Source: Mixta intestinalis (lineage in GTDB: Bacteria > Pseudomonadota > Gammaproteobacteria > Enterobacterales > Enterobacteriaceae). Taken from it: DNA of 64,000 nt. The translations under genes and the position numbers were made by a program. The stretch covers positions 3,286,001 to 3,350,000 of the forward strand of contig NZ_CP028271.1 of NCBI RefSeq assembly GCF_009914055.1. The letters run 5' to 3'. The notes below the pieces were generated by a model that did no database searches, was not told the DNA's origin, and saw only the letters and a list, made by a program, of their open reading frames with translations. Below, in pieces: positions 40,577-50,482 of this stretch. Position 1 is the stretch's first letter, and every line of letters begins with the position of its first letter.

Positions 40577-43408
40577 ATGGATAAGATTGAAGTCCGGGGT
40601 GCTCGCACCCACAACCTGAAAAACATCAACCTGATCATCCCTCGCGACAAACTGATCGTTGTCACCGGCCTGTCAGGTTCCGGTAAATCCTCGCTGGCGT
40701 TCGATACGCTCTATGCCGAGGGGCAGCGCCGCTACGTGGAATCGCTTTCCGCTTATGCGCGTCAGTTTCTTTCGCTGATGGAGAAACCGGATGTCGATCA
40801 TATTGAAGGGCTGTCGCCCGCGATTTCGATCGAACAAAAATCAACTTCTCACAACCCGCGATCCACCGTCGGTACCATTACCGAGATCCACGACTACCTG
40901 CGCCTGCTGTTTGCCCGCGTAGGCGAGCCGCGCTGTCCCGATCATAATGTACCGCTGGCGGCGCAAACCGTGAGTCAGATGGTGGATAACGTACTGGCAC
41001 AGCCGGAAGGCTCACGCCTGATGCTGCTGGCACCGGTGGTGAAAGAGCGTAAAGGCGAGCATACCAAGACGCTGGAGAACCTGGCGACGCAGGGCTATAT
41101 CCGCGCCCGTATTGATGGCGAGGTGTGCGATCTCTCCGATCCACCGAAGCTGGAGCTGCAAAAGAAACACACCATTGAAGTGGTTATCGATCGCTTCAAG
41201 GTGCGTGAAGATCTGGCGACACGCCTGGCGGAATCTTTTGAAACCGCGCTGGAGATTTCCGGCGGTACGGCGATCGTGGCCAACATGGATGATACTAATG
41301 CGGAAGAGCTGCTGTTCTCAGCTAACTTCGCCTGCCCGATCTGCGGCTACAGCATGAGCGAGCTGGAGCCGCGCCTGTTCTCTTTTAACAACCCGGCGGG
41401 AGCCTGCCCAACCTGCGATGGCCTGGGCGTACAACAATATTTCGATCCTGAGCGCGTGGTGCAGAATGCCGAGCTGTCGCTGGCTGGCGGCGCTATCCGC
41501 GGCTGGGATCGCCGTAATTTTTACTATTTCCAGATGCTGCGCTCGCTGGCGGATCATCTGAAGTTCGATATCGAAGCGCCGTTTAACAGCCTGAGCGAAA
41601 AAGTGCAGCAGGTGATCCTGTATGGATCCGGCAAAGAGAGCATTGAGTTCAAATATATCAATGACCGTGGCGATACTTCGATACGTCGCCATCCGTTTGA
41701 AGGCGTCCTGCACAATATGGAGCGCCGCTATAAAGAGACAGAATCGAGCGCAGTGCGCGAGGATCTGGCGAAGTTTATCAGCAATCGCGCCTGCGCTACC
41801 TGCGAAGGCACCCGTTTGCGCCGCGAAGCGCGCCATGTTTATGTGGAAAACACCACGCTGCCGACTATCTCAGAGATGAGCATCGGTCATGCGATGGATT
41901 TTTTCCGCAACCTGAAGCTGAGCGGCCAGCGCGCCAGGATCGCGGAAAAAGTACTGAAAGAAATTGGCGATCGTCTGAGCTTCCTGGTCAATGTCGGCCT
42001 GAACTATCTTTCGATGTCACGCTCGGCAGAGACGCTCTCCGGCGGCGAGGCGCAGCGTATTCGTCTGGCGAGCCAGATCGGTGCGGGCCTGGTGGGCGTC
42101 ATGTACGTGCTGGATGAGCCTTCTATCGGTCTGCATCAGCGCGATAACGAGCGCCTGCTGGATACGCTTATCCACCTGCGCGATCTCGGTAACACGGTAA
42201 TTGTGGTTGAACACGATGAAGATGCGATTCGCGCCGCTGACCACATTATCGATATCGGCCCCGGTGCCGGGGTGCATGGCGGTCAGATCGTCGCAGAAGG
42301 CACCGCTGAAGAAATCATGCAGGTAGAAGATTCCCTTACCGGCCAATACCTGAGCGGCAAGCGTAAAATCGAAGTGCCGGAACAGCGCGTACCTGCCGAT
42401 CCGAATAAGGTGCTGAAAATTACCGGCGCACGCGGCAACAACCTCAAGGATGTGACGCTGACGCTGCCGGTAGGCCTGTTTACCTGCGTCACCGGCGTCT
42501 CCGGCTCCGGGAAATCGACGCTGATTAACGATACGCTGTTCCCCATCGCTCAGCGTCAGCTGAACGGGGCCACTATCGCCGAAGCCGCGCCCTATCGCGA
42601 AGTGACCGGCATGGAGAATTTCGATAAGGTCATCGATATCGATCAAAGCCCAATAGGACGTACACCGCGCTCTAACCCGGCTACCTATACCGGTATTTTT
42701 ACCCCCATTCGAGAACTGTTCGCGGGCGTGCCGGAATCGCGTTCGCGTGGTTACAATCCGGGCCGCTTCAGCTTTAACGTCCGTGGCGGACGTTGCGAAG
42801 CCTGTCAGGGTGACGGCGTGCTGCGCGTTGAAATGCACTTCCTGCCGGATATCTACGTGCCGTGCGATCAGTGTAAAGGCAAGCGCTACAACCGCGAAAC
42901 GCTGGAAATTAAGTACAAGGGCAAAAGCATTCACGAAGTGCTGGATATGACTATCGAAGAGGCGCGCGATTTCTTTGATGCCGTTCCGGCGCTGGCGCGT
43001 AAGCTGCAAACCCTGATGGATGTCGGCCTCTCTTATATCCGTCTCGGTCAGTCCGCTACCACGCTTTCCGGCGGTGAGGCGCAGCGCGTTAAGCTGGCGC
43101 GTGAGCTGTCGAAGCGTGGCACCGGTCAGACGCTCTACATCCTTGATGAACCGACTACCGGCCTGCACTTCGCTGATATTCAGCTACTGCTGACGGTACT
43201 GCATCAGCTGCGCGATCAGGGCAATACTATTGTGGTGATTGAGCACAACCTGGACGTGATCAAAACCGCCGACTGGATTGTCGATCTCGGCCCCGAAGGT
43301 GGCAGCGGTGGCGGCCAGATTCTGGTTGCCGGTACGCCGGAAACCGTTGCCAGGTGCAAGGAATCCCATACCGCACGCTTTCTGAAGCCGCTGCTGGAAA
43401 AACGCTAA
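40577..43408 (+). CDS. uvrA: Excinuclease ABC subunit A, UvrA
   Basis: 943-residue damage-recognition ATPase of nucleotide excision repair. Two ABC modules: Walker A GLSGSGKSSLAF near 31-42 and GVSGSGKSTLIN near 640-651, with signature motifs LSGGEAQRIRLA near 488 and LSGGEAQRVKLA near 830. Zinc-binding cysteines are at CPICGYS/CPTCDGLG (about 253-283) and CEACQGDG/CDQCKGKR (about 740-766). Length is normal (E. coli 940). A terminator follows. Confidence 0.98.
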   Translation: MDKIEVRGARTHNLKNINLIIPRDKLIVVTGLSGSGKSSLAFDTLYAEGQRRYVESLSAYARQFLSLMEKPDVDHIEGLSPAISIEQKSTSHNPRSTVGTITEIHDYLRLLFARVGEPRCPDHNVPLAAQTVSQMVDNVLAQPEGSRLMLLAPVVKERKGEHTKTLENLATQGYIRARIDGEVCDLSDPPKLELQKKHTIEVVIDRFKVREDLATRLAESFETALEISGGTAIVANMDDTNAEELLFSANFACPICGYSMSELEPRLFSFNNPAGACPTCDGLGVQQYFDPERVVQNAELSLAGGAIRGWDRRNFYYFQMLRSLADHLKFDIEAPFNSLSEKVQQVILYGSGKESIEFKYINDRGDTSIRRHPFEGVLHNMERRYKETESSAVREDLAKFISNRACATCEGTRLRREARHVYVENTTLPTISEMSIGHAMDFFRNLKLSGQRARIAEKVLKEIGDRLSFLVNVGLNYLSMSRSAETLSGGEAQRIRLASQIGAGLVGVMYVLDEPSIGLHQRDNERLLDTLIHLRDLGNTVIVVEHDEDAIRAADHIIDIGPGAGVHGGQIVAEGTAEEIMQVEDSLTGQYLSGKRKIEVPEQRVPADPNKVLKITGARGNNLKDVTLTLPVGLFTCVTGVSGSGKSTLINDTLFPIAQRQLNGATIAEAAPYREVTGMENFDKVIDIDQSPIGRTPRSNPATYTGIFTPIRELFAGVPESRSRGYNPGRFSFNVRGGRCEACQGDGVLRVEMHFLPDIYVPCDQCKGKRYNRETLEIKYKGKSIHEVLDMTIEEARDFFDAVPALARKLQTLMDVGLSYIRLGQSATTLSGGEAQRVKLARELSKRGTGQTLYILDEPTTGLHFADIQLLLTVLHQLRDQGNTIVVIEHNLDVIKTADWIVDLGPEGGSGGGQILVAGTPETVARCKESHTARFLKPLLEKR

Positions 43409-43424
43409 GCGTTTCGTCATTCTC

Positions 43425-43453
43425 GCCCCTGTTGCCAACGCGCAGGGGCTTTT
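43425..43453 (+). terminator. Terminator after uvrA
   Basis: GCCCCTG / CAGGGGC stem (43425-43431, 43443-43449) followed by TTTTCTC, 17 bp past the uvrA stop. The next 250 bp up to yahK are a leader with no further feature I can support. Confidence 0.75.
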
Positions 43454-43703
43454 CTCTCGCCGCACCTGACCTGGTTCTGCCGTCAGCGGCGCTATGTTGT
43501 ACATCTTTTCGCTCCGTTGCCTTATACAAGATTAACCTTGCAGAAACAGGCAAGATTTAAACACTATCGTGTCTGGCTGCTCTTGCCTTCGCTGTTTATC
43601 CTTAAGCTTCACGTTGTTTCTGTTACAGAAGCAACGCGTTCAGCTTTATCTCAGGCGAGCAGCCGGTTCGCTCGTCTCTAACCGCTTCATCACGGGAGAT
43701 ACC

Positions 43704-44768
43704 ATGAATATTACGCACGCTTATGCAGCCCAGGATGCTAAATCTAAACTCGCGCCTTTTGATTACAAGCCGCGTGAACTGCGCGCGCATGATGTACAAA
43801 TTGAAGTGTTATTCTGTGGCGTTTGCCACTCAGACCTGCACCAGGCCCGTAATGAATGGCAAAACACCATCTTCCCGGTGGTGCCGGGCCATGAAATCGT
43901 GGGACGCGTTACGGCAACAGGCGCTCATACCCAAAAATATCGCGTTGGCGATCTGGTTGGCGTCGGCTGCATGGTAGATTCCTGCCGCAGCTGTCCAAGC
44001 TGCCAGGAAGGGCTGGAACAGTATTATGAGGAAGGCTTTGTCCCTACCTATAACGGTCAGGACCGCGAAACCAAAGCGGTGACCTACGGCGGTTACGCCA
44101 CCAGCGTGGTAGTACATGAAGATTTCGTACTGCGCGTACCGGAAAACCTCGATCTGGCAGGCGTTGCGCCGCTGCTGTGCGCGGGTATTACCACCTACTC
44201 TCCGCTGCGTCACTGGAATGTCGGACCGGGCAAAAAAGTGGGCATCGTCGGTCTGGGTGGCCTGGGCCATATGGGCGTGAAACTGGCGCACGCGATGGGC
44301 GCGCACGTGGTGCTGTTTACCACCTCCCCGTCTAAAATCGAAGATGGCAAACGTCTGGGCGCTGACGAGGTGGTGATCTCTAAAGATCCCCAGCAGATGG
44401 CACAGCATACGAACAGCTTCGATTTTATTCTGAATACCGTTGCAGCCCAGCACGATCTTAATCCGTTCATTAACCTGTTGAAGCGCGATGGCAACCTGAC
44501 ATTAGTTGGCGCACCTGAGCACGATCATCCGGCACCGCACGTTTTCGATTTGATTTTTAAACGCCGTAGCGTGGCCGGTTCCCTGATCGGCGGTATCGCG
44601 GAAACGCAGGAGATGCTCGATTTCTGCGGTAAGCACAATATCACGTCCGATATCGAACTGATCGCGATGAACCAGATTAACGAAGCCTATGAGCGTATGT
44701 TGAAAAGCGACGTGAAATATCGCTTTGTCATTGATATCGATACGCTGCGTCAGGAAAGCGCCGCGTAA
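43704..44768 (+). CDS. yahK: Zinc-dependent aldehyde reductase / alcohol dehydrogenase YahK
   Basis: 354-residue MDR-superfamily enzyme reducing aldehydes with NADPH (CAD/YahK group). Catalytic zinc site CGVCHSDLH near 38-46 and GHEIVG near 66-71. Structural-zinc cysteines CRSCPSCQEGLEQYC-like at CRSCPSCQEGLEQY near 97-110. Rossmann motif GLGGLGHMGVKLA near 184-196. ATG 43704 is preceded by GGGAGATACC; the longer frame from 43569 lacks homology. Possible role in aldehyde detoxification. Confidence 0.88.
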   Translation: MNITHAYAAQDAKSKLAPFDYKPRELRAHDVQIEVLFCGVCHSDLHQARNEWQNTIFPVVPGHEIVGRVTATGAHTQKYRVGDLVGVGCMVDSCRSCPSCQEGLEQYYEEGFVPTYNGQDRETKAVTYGGYATSVVVHEDFVLRVPENLDLAGVAPLLCAGITTYSPLRHWNVGPGKKVGIVGLGGLGHMGVKLAHAMGAHVVLFTTSPSKIEDGKRLGADEVVISKDPQQMAQHTNSFDFILNTVAAQHDLNPFINLLKRDGNLTLVGAPEHDHPAPHVFDLIFKRRSVAGSLIGGIAETQEMLDFCGKHNITSDIELIAMNQINEAYERMLKSDVKYRFVIDIDTLRQESAA

Positions 44769-44773
44769 ACTCA

Positions 44774-44801
44774 CTGTCGCTGCGGGCTTGCGCAGCGACA
44801 G
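44774..44801. terminator. Terminator between yahK and yjbR
   Basis: CTGTCGCTGCG / CGCAGCGACAG, a perfect 11-bp stem with 6-nt loop, followed by CCTTTC. Lies between convergent genes. Confidence 0.7.
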
Positions 44802-44805
44802 CCTT

Positions 44806-45144
44806 TCAACCGTGATAACCGCCTTTGGTTGCCAGCGCCTGCTGTAGCGAAGCATCCACCAGATAGTAAATTTGCGAATCCTTCAGTTCACCATCCAGAT
44901 AAAGCGTGCTCCAGTGCGTTTTATTAAGGTGCGCGCTGGGGAAAACATCCGCATGCTGTTCACGCAGCAGATCGGCCAGCGCTGGCGAAGTTTTCAGCGT
45001 AAGCGCCGGGCGGTCATTCACCTCATGCAGCATGGCAAAGAGAACATCCGCGACTTTAATCTGCGTTGCCTTCCAGTCATCGTAGACATTCTGTTCCGCT
45101 CCGGGCTTCGCCATACAATACTGCAACAGCTGAGAGCTGGTCAT
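44806..45144 (-). CDS. yjbR: YjbR (MmcQ/YjbR family)
   Basis: 112 residues, close to E. coli YjbR in sequence and length: QLLQYCMAKPGAEQNVYDDW near 5-24, SPALADLLREQHADVFPSAHLNK near 53-75, HWSTLYLDG near 77-85. The family has a double-wing fold and binds DNA in some members; the role is unknown. Located beside uvrA as in E. coli, here separated from it by yahK. Confidence 0.92.
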   Translation of the reverse strand: MTSSQLLQYCMAKPGAEQNVYDDWKATQIKVADVLFAMLHEVNDRPALTLKTSPALADLLREQHADVFPSAHLNKTHWSTLYLDGELKDSQIYYLVDASLQQALATKGGYHG

Positions 45145-45382
45145 TTTTCATTCCCCCTGAGGTAATGCGCTACGCCACAGGCCACACCGCTGAGATAGCT
45201 TTTCAGCGTTTACCGGCGCGAACGACATGAATAAATTTCCGGGATGCGTTTTTCAGACCAGGCGGACAGGCCCATTCAGCCTCATTTTTTCCCGGAAACG
45301 GCTTATTGTTCACTGAGTATAGCCAAACAACCGCGCTTTACGGTCAGGAAGAAACGATCGTAACTGGGTAACAGAGCAGCGG

Positions 45383-45811
45383 TTAACTTACGCTGCTTTC
45401 GCCCTGTAGCGTGGCAACGATACGCCGTGCGCCGCCGTGGATGCGATGCTCGCCGAGCCAGATGCCCTGCCATGTACCCAGAACCAGACTCCCGCGACTG
45501 ACTGGCAGCAGCAGCGAAACGCCCAGCAATGAAGATTTGATATGCGCAGGCATATCATCCACGCCTTCGTAGTCATGCTGATAAGGTGCCTCCTCCGGCA
45601 CATGGCGCATGAAATGCTGTTCCATATCGCTGCGCACCGTAGGATCGCAGTTCTCATTTAAGGTTAGCGATGCCGAGGTATGCTGTAACAGCAGGTGCAG
45701 CAGCCCCGTCCTGATCTCACGCAGCGCCGGAAGCTGTTGCACAATCTCATCGGTAACCAGGTGGAAGCCACGCGACTTCGCGCTAAGGGAAAGGGTTTGC
45801 TGATGCCACAC
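45383..45811 (-). CDS. yjbQ: YjbQ (UPF0047, secondary thiamine-phosphate synthase-like)
   Basis: 142 residues, almost the E. coli YjbQ sequence. LLHLLLQHTSASLTLNENCDPTVRSDME near 37-64 and GTWQGIWLGEHRIHGGARRI near 112-131 carry the conserved His and Asp/Glu residues. Members show weak thiamine-phosphate synthase activity in vivo; the true role is uncertain. The start is GTG at 45811, 8 nt after AAGGAG. Confidence 0.93.
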   Translation of the reverse strand: MWHQQTLSLSAKSRGFHLVTDEIVQQLPALREIRTGLLHLLLQHTSASLTLNENCDPTVRSDMEQHFMRHVPEEAPYQHDYEGVDDMPAHIKSSLLGVSLLLPVSRGSLVLGTWQGIWLGEHRIHGGARRIVATLQGESSVS

Positions 45812-45869
45812 AGATGATGCTCCTTCTCTGAATAACGCCCTGACACGCTCAGGCGACAGGGCGTTCAGG

Positions 45870-47063
45870 TTACATAACGGCGGCGAAGGCCTCCGCTACC
45901 TGATGAACGTTGCGGCTATTGAGCCCGGCCACGCACATGCGTCCACTGTGGATCAGATAAACGCCGAACTCCTCACGCAGGCGATCAACCTGCTGCGCGC
46001 TCAGGCCAGTGTAGCTGAACATGCCGCGCTGCTTCAGCAGATAATCAAAATTCTGACCGGGCACCGCCTTGCTTAGCACCGTTACCAACGCCTGGCGCAT
46101 TTCCAGGATGCGCACGCGCATCGCCTCCACTTCCGCCAGCCAGTTAGCTTTTAGCGCCTCGTCATTCAGCACGCAGGCCACTACCTGGGCACCAAAATTC
46201 GGTGGCGACGAGTAGTTGCGGCGCACCGTTGCCTTCAGCTGCCCCTGTACGCGTGCCGCCTCTTCCGCATCGCTACATACCACCGACAGGCCGCCGACGC
46301 GTTCACCATAGAGCGAGAAAATTTTTGAGAAGGAATTACTAACCAGAGCAGAAATGCCTGCCGCAGCGATTGCGCGAATAGCGTAAGCATCCTCCTCCAT
46401 CCCGGCCCCAAAGCCCTGATAGGCGATATCCAGGAAAGGAATCAGCTGCTGCGCTTTCAGCACCTCAACCACCCGATCCCATTGATCCTGAGTTAAGTCT
46501 GCGCCGGTTGGGTTGTGGCAGCAGGGATGCAGCAGCACGATGCTTTGCGCCGATAGGGTTTTCAGCGTAGCGAGGAAGGCGTCGAACTGTACGCCATTGC
46601 TCTGCGCATCGTACCAGGGGTAGGTGTTCACTTCAAAACCCGCGCCCGCAAAGATGGCAATATGGTTTTCCCAGGTGGGATCGCTAACCCATACCTGCGA
46701 CTGCGGAAAATAACGTTTCAGGAAGTCTGCGCCAACCTTCAGTGCACCGGAGCCGCCTACGGTCTGAATCGTAGCGATGCGCTTCGCCTGGAGCGCGGGA
46801 TGCTGCGCGCCGAACAGCAGCGGCGCAATCGCCTCGCGGTAACCGGCCAGCCCATCCATCGGCAAATAGAGCGAGGCCTGATGCGGCTGCGCATTCAGAC
46901 GCGTCTCCGCTTCTTCCACCGCCTGAAGCTGCGGAATAATGCCCTGCTCGTTGTAATAGAGGCCAATGCTCAGGTTAACCTTATGCGGACGCGGATCCTG
47001 CTTGAAGGTTTCCATTAAAGTCAGTATCGGATCGCCAGCGTAGGCATCAACTTTCTGAAACAC
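45870..47063 (-). CDS. tyrB: Aromatic-amino-acid aminotransferase TyrB
   Basis: 397-residue PLP-dependent transaminase (class I, aspartate aminotransferase fold) for the last step of tyrosine and phenylalanine synthesis; also acts on leucine. HPCCHNPTGADLTQDQW near 183-199, and the PLP lysine in SNSFSKIFSLYGERVGGL near 242-259 (lysine about 247). Length matches E. coli (397). In E. coli it follows alr; here an Lrp-type gene is upstream instead. Confidence 0.95.
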   Translation of the reverse strand: MFQKVDAYAGDPILTLMETFKQDPRPHKVNLSIGLYYNEQGIIPQLQAVEEAETRLNAQPHQASLYLPMDGLAGYREAIAPLLFGAQHPALQAKRIATIQTVGGSGALKVGADFLKRYFPQSQVWVSDPTWENHIAIFAGAGFEVNTYPWYDAQSNGVQFDAFLATLKTLSAQSIVLLHPCCHNPTGADLTQDQWDRVVEVLKAQQLIPFLDIAYQGFGAGMEEDAYAIRAIAAAGISALVSNSFSKIFSLYGERVGGLSVVCSDAEEAARVQGQLKATVRRNYSSPPNFGAQVVACVLNDEALKANWLAEVEAMRVRILEMRQALVTVLSKAVPGQNFDYLLKQRGMFSYTGLSAQQVDRLREEFGVYLIHSGRMCVAGLNSRNVHQVAEAFAAVM

Positions 47064-47333
47064 GGTGAATCTCCATAGTAATTATTAAGGGCCGAAGCTG
47101 ACAGAGTCAGACTTCGTAACGCCCGTCATGACGTTACCGCACAATGTCGCATAAAACGGGTCCAACGCGCTAAAATGAATAAGCAGCGGTCGCAGCTGGC
47201 TAAATAAAAGCAGTGGTTTATTTTTCATAAAAGCGTGCAACAGGGACGCCTTTCATGCACAAAATAAGCAATTAACCGCTAAACGGCGCATACAATCAGC
47301 CAAAACGACAGTCAGTTGCACCAATATTGCGCA

Positions 47334-47822
47334 TCATACCTTTACCTGGTGCAAATGCTCTGCGGTCATCATTATCCCGTGCTCTTTTACCCTTTCCAGC
47401 ACTACCGACGTTTTTACATGCGCAACGCTGCGATGTCCCGCTACCAGCTCACTGATCAGAGCGCTTAATTCTGCCAGACTGGCAACCGCAACCTTAATCA
47501 GATAATCCGCATCGCCTGTAGTTTTATAAACATCAACGATAGCGTCCTGCTCCGCCACCATACGGTGAAAGCTTTCTACGCAACCGCTGGTATGGTTAAT
47601 CAGGCGCACCTCGATCAGGCCGATCATGCCCAGCCCCACCGTCTCTGGCGAAACACGCGCGTGATAACCAAGGATTTGCTTCGCCTGTTCCAGGCTGATA
47701 CGACGCCGCGAACATTGCGAGGCGGAAAGCCCGACCAGATAGCTAAGTTCCTGATTGGTCAGACGTCCATTATTTTGCAGCAGGGTAAGGATTTTCAGGT
47801 CGTAATCGTCAATCTGTGTCAT
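47334..47822 (-). CDS. Lrp/AsnC-family transcriptional regulator
   Basis: 162 residues. N-terminal HTH (LLQNNGRLTNQELSYLVGLSASQCSRRR about 14-41) and a C-terminal RAM effector-binding domain (GLIEVRLINHTSGCVESFHRM, TGDADYLIKVAVASLAELSALI). Not Lrp or AsnC proper. It lies 270 bp upstream of tyrB on the same strand, in the place held by alr in E. coli. It may sense an amino acid and control tyrB or itself; that is a guess from position. Confidence 0.85.
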   Translation of the reverse strand: MTQIDDYDLKILTLLQNNGRLTNQELSYLVGLSASQCSRRRISLEQAKQILGYHARVSPETVGLGMIGLIEVRLINHTSGCVESFHRMVAEQDAIVDVYKTTGDADYLIKVAVASLAELSALISELVAGHRSVAHVKTSVVLERVKEHGIMMTAEHLHQVKV

Positions 47823-47931
47823 AGCATGTTGCCGCTCTTAGCGCTGATATCGTGACAGATAAGCGTAAATAAGCGGCAATTGTCCAACACAATTTTCTGA
47901 TGACGCAGCGGGGATGCACAAATCGTGCAGG

Positions 47932-49338
47932 CTATTCGTCGTCGTACTGAGGGCCGGCATAATTATCAAAGCGTGACCACTGTCCGTTAAACGTCAGGCG
48001 GACGGTGCCAATCGGCCCATTACGCTGCTTACCGATAATGATCTCAGCTATGCCTTTCAGATCGCTGTTTTCGTGGTAAACCTCGTCACGATAGATAAAC
48101 ATGATCAGGTCAGCATCCTGCTCGATCGAGCCAGATTCACGCAGATCCGAGTTAACCGGGCGTTTATCGGCGCGCTGTTCCAGCGAGCGGTTAAGCTGCG
48201 ACAGCGCCACTACCGGCACGTTCAGCTCTTTTGCCAATGCCTTTAACGAGCGAGAAATCTCGGCAATTTCCAGCGTTCGGTTATCGGAGAGCGATGGCAC
48301 GCGCATCAGTTGCAGATAGTCGATCATAATCATGCTCAGACCATCGTTTTCACGGAACACGCGGCGCGCGCGTGAACGCACCTCGGTGGGCGTCAGGCCG
48401 GAGGAATCATCGATATAGATGTTCTTTTTCTCCAGCAGAATGCCCATCGTACCGGAAATACGCGCCCAGTCTTCATCATCCAGCTGCCCGGTACGAATAC
48501 GGGTTTGATCGACGCGTGACAGCGAGGCCAGCATACGCATCATAAGCTGTTCGCTGGGCATCTCCAGGCTGAAAATCAGCACCGGCTTGTCCTGTAGCAT
48601 CGCGGCGTTTTCGCACAGGTTCATAGCGAAAGTCGTTTTCCCCATCGACGGACGCGCCGCCACGATAATCAGATCGGAACCCTGCAAGCCAGCGGTTTTC
48701 TTATTCAGATCCTGATAGCCGGTATCAACGCCGGTAACGCCATCGTGCGGCTTCTGGTAGAGCGATTCGATACGGGAAACGGTCGCTTCCAGAATCTGCT
48801 CGATGTTTTGCGGTCCTTCATCTTTATTGGCGCGCTGTTCAGCGATTTTAAAAACGTTGGATTCGGCAAAATCGAGCAGTTCTTCACTGCTGCGGCCTTG
48901 CGGATCGTAACCGGCGTCGGCAATCTGATTCGCTACCGCGATCATTTCGCGCACGACGGCACGTTCGCGTACGATATCAGCATAGGCATTGATATTCGCC
49001 GCGCTGGGGGTGTTTTTCGACAGCTCAGCCAGATAGGCGAAACCGCCGACCATATCCAGCTCGCCACGCTGTTCCAGCGAGTCTGAAAGCGTAATCAGAT
49101 CGATAGGCTGACCAGCTTCCAACAGCCGCTGCATTTCACTGAATATCAGACGATGCGGGCGGCTGTAAAAATCTTCGGCCACGACGCGTTCTGAGACGTT
49201 ATCCCAGCGCTCATTGTCCAGCATCAACCCGCCCAGCACCGACTGCTCCGCTTCCAGCGAATGGGGCGGTAATTTCAGCCCTTCTACCTGGCGATCGCGA
49301 ACCTCGTTGGATTTGTTGGTGGGTTTATTTCCTGCCAT
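47932..49338 (-). CDS. dnaB: Replicative DNA helicase DnaB
   Basis: 468-residue hexameric helicase of the replication fork. N-terminal primase-interacting domain (PPHSLEAEQSVLGGLMLDNERWD near 24-46), RecA-type motor with Walker A ARPSMGKTTFAMNL near 228-241 and Walker B MIMIDYLQLM near 336-345, ending in the acidic tail QYDDE. ATG 49338 aligns with the family; 46 extra residues upstream would overlap the qorA leader. Divergent from qorA, as in E. coli. Confidence 0.97.
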   Translation of the reverse strand: MAGNKPTNKSNEVRDRQVEGLKLPPHSLEAEQSVLGGLMLDNERWDNVSERVVAEDFYSRPHRLIFSEMQRLLEAGQPIDLITLSDSLEQRGELDMVGGFAYLAELSKNTPSAANINAYADIVRERAVVREMIAVANQIADAGYDPQGRSSEELLDFAESNVFKIAEQRANKDEGPQNIEQILEATVSRIESLYQKPHDGVTGVDTGYQDLNKKTAGLQGSDLIIVAARPSMGKTTFAMNLCENAAMLQDKPVLIFSLEMPSEQLMMRMLASLSRVDQTRIRTGQLDDEDWARISGTMGILLEKKNIYIDDSSGLTPTEVRSRARRVFRENDGLSMIMIDYLQLMRVPSLSDNRTLEIAEISRSLKALAKELNVPVVALSQLNRSLEQRADKRPVNSDLRESGSIEQDADLIMFIYRDEVYHENSDLKGIAEIIIGKQRNGPIGTVRLTFNGQWSRFDNYAGPQYDDE

Positions 49339-49446
49339 AGTGAATGCAATACCGAATATGTGAGTGACGCGCAAGTATACCTGTTTTTTACCGTTTTTAC
49401 GCCGTTTGCAGGTAAAAGCGGTGCCCGGAAAACTGAAGGAGTGGAC

Positions 49447-50430
49447 ATGGCAAAACGTATTCAAATCGCCCGCCACGGCGGCCCGGAAGAACTACAGTGG
49501 GTCGATTTCGATCCCGGTGAACCACATGAAGATGAAGTACAGGTAGAAAACAAAGCCATCGGCATCAACTATATCGATACCTATGTGCGCAGCGGCCTTT
49601 ACCCGGCACCGGCATTACCTTCCGGCATCGGCACCGAAGCGGCGGGCGTGGTGTCCCGCGTCGGCAGCAACGTAACCGCCATTAAGCCAGGCGATCGCGT
49701 GGTTTACGCCCAGTCGCCGCTGGGAGCCTACAGCGAAATACATAATGTGCATCAGGATAAGGTGGCGCTGCTGCCGGACGCCATCTCATTTGAGCAGGCA
49801 GCAGCCTCGTTTTTAAAAGGGCTAACCGTCCATTATCTGCTACGCCAGACTTATGAAGTGCAGCCGGATGAGATCTTCCTGTTTCATGCGGCGGCAGGCG
49901 GTGTCGGACTGATTGCCTGTCAGTGGGCGAAAGCGCTGGGCGCACACCTGATCGGCACCGTCGGCTCGGCAGAAAAAGCACAGCTGGCGAAAGATCACGG
50001 TGCCTGGGCCACCATCAATTACCGCGAGGAGGATATCGTTCAGCGCGTTAGCGATCTGACCAACGGTAACAAAGTACGGGTGGTTTACGATTCGGTGGGT
50101 AAAGAAACCTGGCTGGCCTCGCTGGATTGCTTACAGCGCCGCGGCCTGATGGTGAGCTTCGGCAATTCATCCGGCCCGGTTACCGGCGTTAACCTGGCTA
50201 TCCTGAACCAGAAAGGATCGCTTTATCTGACGCGCCCATCGCTGAACGGCTATATCACCATGCGCGATGAGCTACAGCGGGCCAGCAATGACCTTTTCTC
50301 AATGATTGCCAGCGGAGCGATTAAGGTGGACGTGCCGGAAAATCAGCGTTTTCCGCTACGGGAAGCTCAGCGGGCACACTCGACGCTGGAAAGCCGTGCA
50401 ACTCAGGGCTCCAGCCTGCTTATTCCCTGA
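49447..50430 (+). CDS. qorA: NADPH quinone oxidoreductase QorA
   Basis: 327 residues, as in E. coli. Zinc-free MDR enzyme (zeta-crystallin type) reducing quinones with NADPH. Substrate region GINYIDTYVRSGLYP near 39-53, nucleotide motif HAAAGGVGLIACQWAKALG near 146-164. ATG 49447 follows GAAGGAGTGGAC. Divergent from dnaB by about 108 bp. Confidence 0.94.
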   Translation: MAKRIQIARHGGPEELQWVDFDPGEPHEDEVQVENKAIGINYIDTYVRSGLYPAPALPSGIGTEAAGVVSRVGSNVTAIKPGDRVVYAQSPLGAYSEIHNVHQDKVALLPDAISFEQAAASFLKGLTVHYLLRQTYEVQPDEIFLFHAAAGGVGLIACQWAKALGAHLIGTVGSAEKAQLAKDHGAWATINYREEDIVQRVSDLTNGNKVRVVYDSVGKETWLASLDCLQRRGLMVSFGNSSGPVTGVNLAILNQKGSLYLTRPSLNGYITMRDELQRASNDLFSMIASGAIKVDVPENQRFPLREAQRAHSTLESRATQGSSLLIP

Positions 50431-50454
50431 CTTACACAGTGCCAGAAAAGTAAT

Positions 50455-50482
50455 GGGGCCTCCCGCAGGAAGCCCCTTTTTT
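50455..50482 (+). terminator. Terminator after qorA
   Basis: GGGGCCTCC-CGCA-GGAAGCCCC, one internal mismatch, followed by TTTTTT and later another T7 run. Confidence 0.85.

Noticed and set aside
47064..47333. TyrR box before tyrB
   Set aside because: No TGTAAA-N6-TTTACA-like element is convincing in this gap.
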